From assembly GCF_039538005.1 (NCBI RefSeq), contig NZ_BAABBO010000010.1, positions 124,001 to 188,000 of the forward strand: DNA of 64,000 nucleotides, read 5' to 3'. The notes beneath the pieces are model-generated. The model was not told the origin of the DNA. It searched no databases and saw only the letters and a list, made by a program, of their open reading frames with translations. Made by a program: the position numbers and the translations under genes. Below are positions 61,603 through 64,000 of the stretch, in pieces (position 1 is the first letter of the stretch; every line of letters starts with the position of its first letter). Source of the stretch: Allohahella marinimesophila. Lineage in GTDB: Bacteria; Pseudomonadota; Gammaproteobacteria; Pseudomonadales; Oleiphilaceae.

Positions 61603-62523
61603 ATGAAAAACAGTGACAGCCCGACATGGTCCGAGCTTGTTTTCACTAGTGAGTTCATGGCCACCATCAGTAAGCTGGCGATCAGACGCTTCGGCCAGGG
61701 TAGTCTTGCCGAAGAAGCTAGCACCTATGTCGTCGAATACCTTTCACTCGACGACTGGGAAAAGTGTCGCAGCTTCGAAGGTAAGGCTCAGCCAACCACC
61801 TTCCTGTATAGCCTCAGTACCAGTGCTCTAGAGGAGTTCAGCCGCAAGCGCTTCGGCAGGCCAAGGCCTCCGGCATGGCTTCAGGAGCTGGGCGACATGT
61901 GGATGAAGCTGTGGCGCAGTCTCTGTCTGGAGCGTCAGCCCTTACCTGCCCTGGTAGATCGTTACTCAACGCGGGGGTTTCGTGAGCCTGCTGCGGTTGA
62001 ACAGGCTGCGCGGGTAATCAAGGCACGGATTCCCACTTGCGGACAATCCATCAGGGACACCGAACTGGCCGACGACATCGAGCGCCTCAGCGATGCTCAC
62101 GAAGCAGCCAGCGGACAGTGTCGCAGCAAAGACCCTGAGTTCGAGAACCCTTTTTATGGCGAGCTGCTGATGATGATCAACACCGTCTGTGACAGCGATG
62201 TGAGCCACGAGGATTTCCGACAATCCGCCGCTTCCCGATTCGATAACATGGCTGCGGCTCAGCAGCGAAAGCTGGACACCTTGCGGTCAGCGCTTGAGCT
62301 CACTGATCAGGAGAAGATCATGCTGCGATTGATCTACCTCGAAGGGCTTTCAAAATCTGCTGCATCAAAGGCGCTCGGCCTGCCAGCCCACCAGGCCGGT
62401 CGTACTGTGAACGAGGCGCTCGAGCGCATTTCTGCTGCGCTGGCGAAATGCGATATAAGCCTGGACGATCTTGTGGAGCCGGCATCAACTTTTGTGTCGA
62501 GATCTGCCGTGCCGTCCCTCTGA
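61603..62523 (+). CDS. ECF-like sigma factor with a long inter-domain insertion
   Basis: A 306-residue sigma-70 family protein. Residues about 15-90 match sigma region 2 (AEEASTYVVEYL, GKAQPTTFLYSLSTSALEEF, RKRFGRPRPP). Residues about 225-285 match region 4 with its helix-turn-helix (LTDQEKIMLRLIYLEGLSKS, ASKALGLPAHQAGRTVNEAL). Between them lie some 135 residues with no known domain, whereas ordinary ECF factors have a short linker and total about 190 residues. ATG 61603 has AGGA upstream; the frame is open back to 61507. It is divergent from the CsgG-like operon, so it is the obvious candidate to recognise the shared 26-base element. Confidence 0.82.
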   Translation: MKNSDSPTWSELVFTSEFMATISKLAIRRFGQGSLAEEASTYVVEYLSLDDWEKCRSFEGKAQPTTFLYSLSTSALEEFSRKRFGRPRPPAWLQELGDMWMKLWRSLCLERQPLPALVDRYSTRGFREPAAVEQAARVIKARIPTCGQSIRDTELADDIERLSDAHEAASGQCRSKDPEFENPFYGELLMMINTVCDSDVSHEDFRQSAASRFDNMAAAQQRKLDTLRSALELTDQEKIMLRLIYLEGLSKSAASKALGLPAHQAGRTVNEALERISAALAKCDISLDDLVEPASTFVSRSAVPSL

Positions 62524-62558
62524 CACGGTAGAACCTAGTTGAAGGAGCGCAGCGCGCC

Positions 62559-63443
62559 ATGAAGAAATCCGACGAAACAAGACGTGAGGCGGTCCAGGCG
62601 CTACTCGGCCTTGGTCTCACCCGGGAGCGGGCCGAGTTCCGCGTCCCGAGCGATGAAGAACTCGCTCAGCTGCTCGAGCCACAAGCCTCCGAGCCACTCG
62701 ATGCGACCCGGAAAGCCCAGATCATGGATGCCATCGCCAATGACCCTGAGACCTTCCGGCGTTGGGCAGCGTTCGTGGAAACAGCTGAAATTGCTGACAT
62801 CGGCCACTTTGCGCCCGGCACTGAACCTGAGCAAGCTGTCGAACCGCCCGCTCGGGCTTCTATGCTCAGTCGCTTCCGTGAATTTATCAGCGACCATATG
62901 CGGGGGCTTATGGCGACAGGCGGCACGGCAGGCATCGCCATGGCGCTCGTGCTGTCGATGCCCGGGGGTATGGATTCGAAAGTCTCAGGGCTCTACGACG
63001 ACTATGGCAGCCACTGGGACAGCCTACCCGAGACCGTAGAGCTGGTGCGCGGCGCCGATGACACCGAGAGTCCACCACTCTCTCCAGCAGACCAGCGCCT
63101 GAAGGACGGCCTCGAGGCTGGACTTGCGGCGTTGGGCTCACACTTCAGTCTGCGCCAGCTTAATCCCAGCAACACGGACACTTCGAGCCTGAGTGAACCG
63201 CTAAGCGAATCGCTACTTACGCTGGGTGAAGTGGCAGCCATCACCTACTTCAAATGCTACCTGGGCGCCGAGCCAGGCTTTTTCGACGACAGCCTTAAGC
63301 TGATGGAAGAACTGGCACCAGCGCTGCGTGTCGCCAATAACGAAACGGCAGACAGTCTGATGCATCAACTCGACCGCCCTGGCAAGGCTGAAACAAAGGT
63401 GTGCCGCCTCAGCAAGGCAGCCGTAGAGCGGGTCTCCGGCTAA
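62559..63443 (+). CDS. Single-pass membrane protein, probable anti-sigma factor
   Basis: A 294-residue protein with a cytoplasmic N-terminal part of about 110 residues (helical, including LDATRKAQIMDAIANDPETF), one membrane helix (about 116-135, GGTAGIAMALVLSMPGG) and a periplasmic C-terminal domain of about 155 residues with two cysteines. No ZAS zinc motif (HxxxCxxC) is present. Its place 35 bases downstream of an ECF-like sigma gene and its topology are those of an anti-sigma factor; the call rests on this context. An AAGGAG lies 11 bases before the ATG. Confidence 0.65.
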   Translation: MKKSDETRREAVQALLGLGLTRERAEFRVPSDEELAQLLEPQASEPLDATRKAQIMDAIANDPETFRRWAAFVETAEIADIGHFAPGTEPEQAVEPPARASMLSRFREFISDHMRGLMATGGTAGIAMALVLSMPGGMDSKVSGLYDDYGSHWDSLPETVELVRGADDTESPPLSPADQRLKDGLEAGLAALGSHFSLRQLNPSNTDTSSLSEPLSESLLTLGEVAAITYFKCYLGAEPGFFDDSLKLMEELAPALRVANNETADSLMHQLDRPGKAETKVCRLSKAAVERVSG

Positions 63444-63458
63444 TGTACCGAATTGGTA

Positions 63459-64000
63459 CTAGAGCTCAAATCGTGCACCGGCAGTAACGGTGTTGCTGGT
63501 CACGTCCTCCATACCCAGCACGGTATCGACATTGATGAATAGTTGTCTCCCCTGCGCCAACACAACGCTGGCCCCCAGGCTGAGAATCGAAAAGCTCGAG
63601 TCGCCCTCTTCGGTACTGAAGGTAAAGGCGGTATTGGTGGGATCGAAGAGGTACTGCGCGGTCACATCACGTGCGTCGTCTTCGGTCTCGAAATGAAACG
63701 CCACACCGATGTAAGGCAGCAGCGCACCGTAGCTCTGGTCAATGGTGTAGGACAGCTGCCCGCCTGCAATGAGCTGCAGTGATTCGACACTCTGATCAGC
63801 AACCCGCATGGCCAGTTCCGAGCCACTCTCGTCATAGGCATCGATGTCGGCATCAATGCCTTGAACCCGGCCGAACACATGGAGACCAAGCCGGTCGATA
63901 GCTTCGTTGAACCCGAGCGCGAGGCTGTAGGCGAACTGGTCGCCTTCGGTATCGCCGCTAACGCTCTGACTGACGGCTGCTGCATCAGGCGTTCCGCCGT
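63459..64000 (-). CDS. Outer-membrane beta-barrel / autotransporter-domain protein, C-terminal part (runs off the window)
   Basis: The frame is open to the window edge, so only the last 180 residues are seen. They form alternating amphipathic strands (FAYSLALGFNEAIDRLGLHV, GALLPYIGVAFHFETED, FSILSLGASVVLAQG, RQLFINVDTVLG) ending in GARFEL, close to the terminal aromatic signature of outer-membrane barrels and autotransporter translocators. The upstream passenger, if any, lies outside. It converges on the anti-sigma gene with 15 bases between the stops. It may be a target of the same sigma system, which the missing upstream region would show. Confidence 0.7.
   Translation of the reverse strand, partial: GGTPDAAAVSQSVSGDTEGDQFAYSLALGFNEAIDRLGLHVFGRVQGIDADIDAYDESGSELAMRVADQSVESLQLIAGGQLSYTIDQSYGALLPYIGVAFHFETEDDARDVTAQYLFDPTNTAFTFSTEEGDSSFSILSLGASVVLAQGRQLFINVDTVLGMEDVTSNTVTAGARFEL

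Noticed and set aside
1..64000. CRISPR arrays, tRNA or rRNA genes, insertion sequences
   Set aside because: No regularly spaced direct repeats, cloverleaf genes, transposases or terminal inverted repeats with target duplications were found by reading.

Overview
The window looks like chromosomal DNA of a free-living, aerobic, probably marine or salt-tolerant gammaproteobacterium. The pointers are a LexA-controlled yebG, an argP/argO pair, a Lif-type lipase chaperone, several Na+-coupled carriers (SLC13, Na/Pi, GltS) and many secreted hydrolases. I cannot name the genus. I found no rRNA, tRNA, CRISPR array, insertion sequence or prophage.

Layout. 0-10 kb: SOS gene yebG, a PAS histidine kinase, katG, an SLC13 carboxylate carrier, a TonB-dependent receptor and a SYLF lipoid-binding protein. 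10-19 kb: a secreted trypsin with two PPC domains, an acetyltransferase operon, a membrane EAL protein with a degenerate GGDEF, a PP2C phosphatase/kinase fusion and a FocA/NirC channel. 19-27 kb: a nemR/nemA-like electrophile-response unit (TetR, Old Yellow Enzyme, SDR, crotonase) whose two operators can be read directly, then a seven-gene operon of dipeptidase, YghU glutathione transferase, two DinB-fold proteins, small unknowns and a frameshifted AraC gene. 27-34 kb: an M11-like metalloprotease and an unknown secreted protein sharing one C-terminal module, plus a LysE exporter and an AraC regulator. 34-36 kb: a patch of gene decay with an amber-interrupted lipoprotein and a 31-codon remnant of a GFA-family gene. 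36-53 kb: Usp plus Kef-type antiporter, a ricin/GH16 glucanase, EamA, a chemoreceptor, lactate permease, Na/Pi carrier, GltS, a membrane-fused PQQ sugar dehydrogenase, and argP/argO. 52.9-55.4 kb: lipase, parvulin foldase and lipase chaperone.

The most interesting part is 55.7-64 kb. Three secreted proteins of exactly 97 residues (23-residue signal, 74-residue mature chain) each carry two copies of a 38-residue-period repeat rich in Q/N/G/S/T, reminiscent of curlin repeats. One heads a six-gene operon that includes a CsgG-like outer-membrane lipoprotein fused to peptidoglycan-binding and DUF4384 domains, an OmpA-like protein, a GIN-domain (DUF2807) protein and two small secreted proteins of unknown function. 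All three repeat genes are preceded by the same 26-base element. Divergent to the operon lie an unusual ECF-like sigma factor, a likely membrane anti-sigma factor and the end of an outer-membrane beta-barrel protein. I propose a curli-like, but CsgB/E/F-less, secretion system for a small repeat protein; this is inference from sequence pattern and context only.

Many genes have better starts than the longest open frame. I moved them where a Shine-Dalgarno sequence, family length or signal peptide decided it, and say so in each entry.
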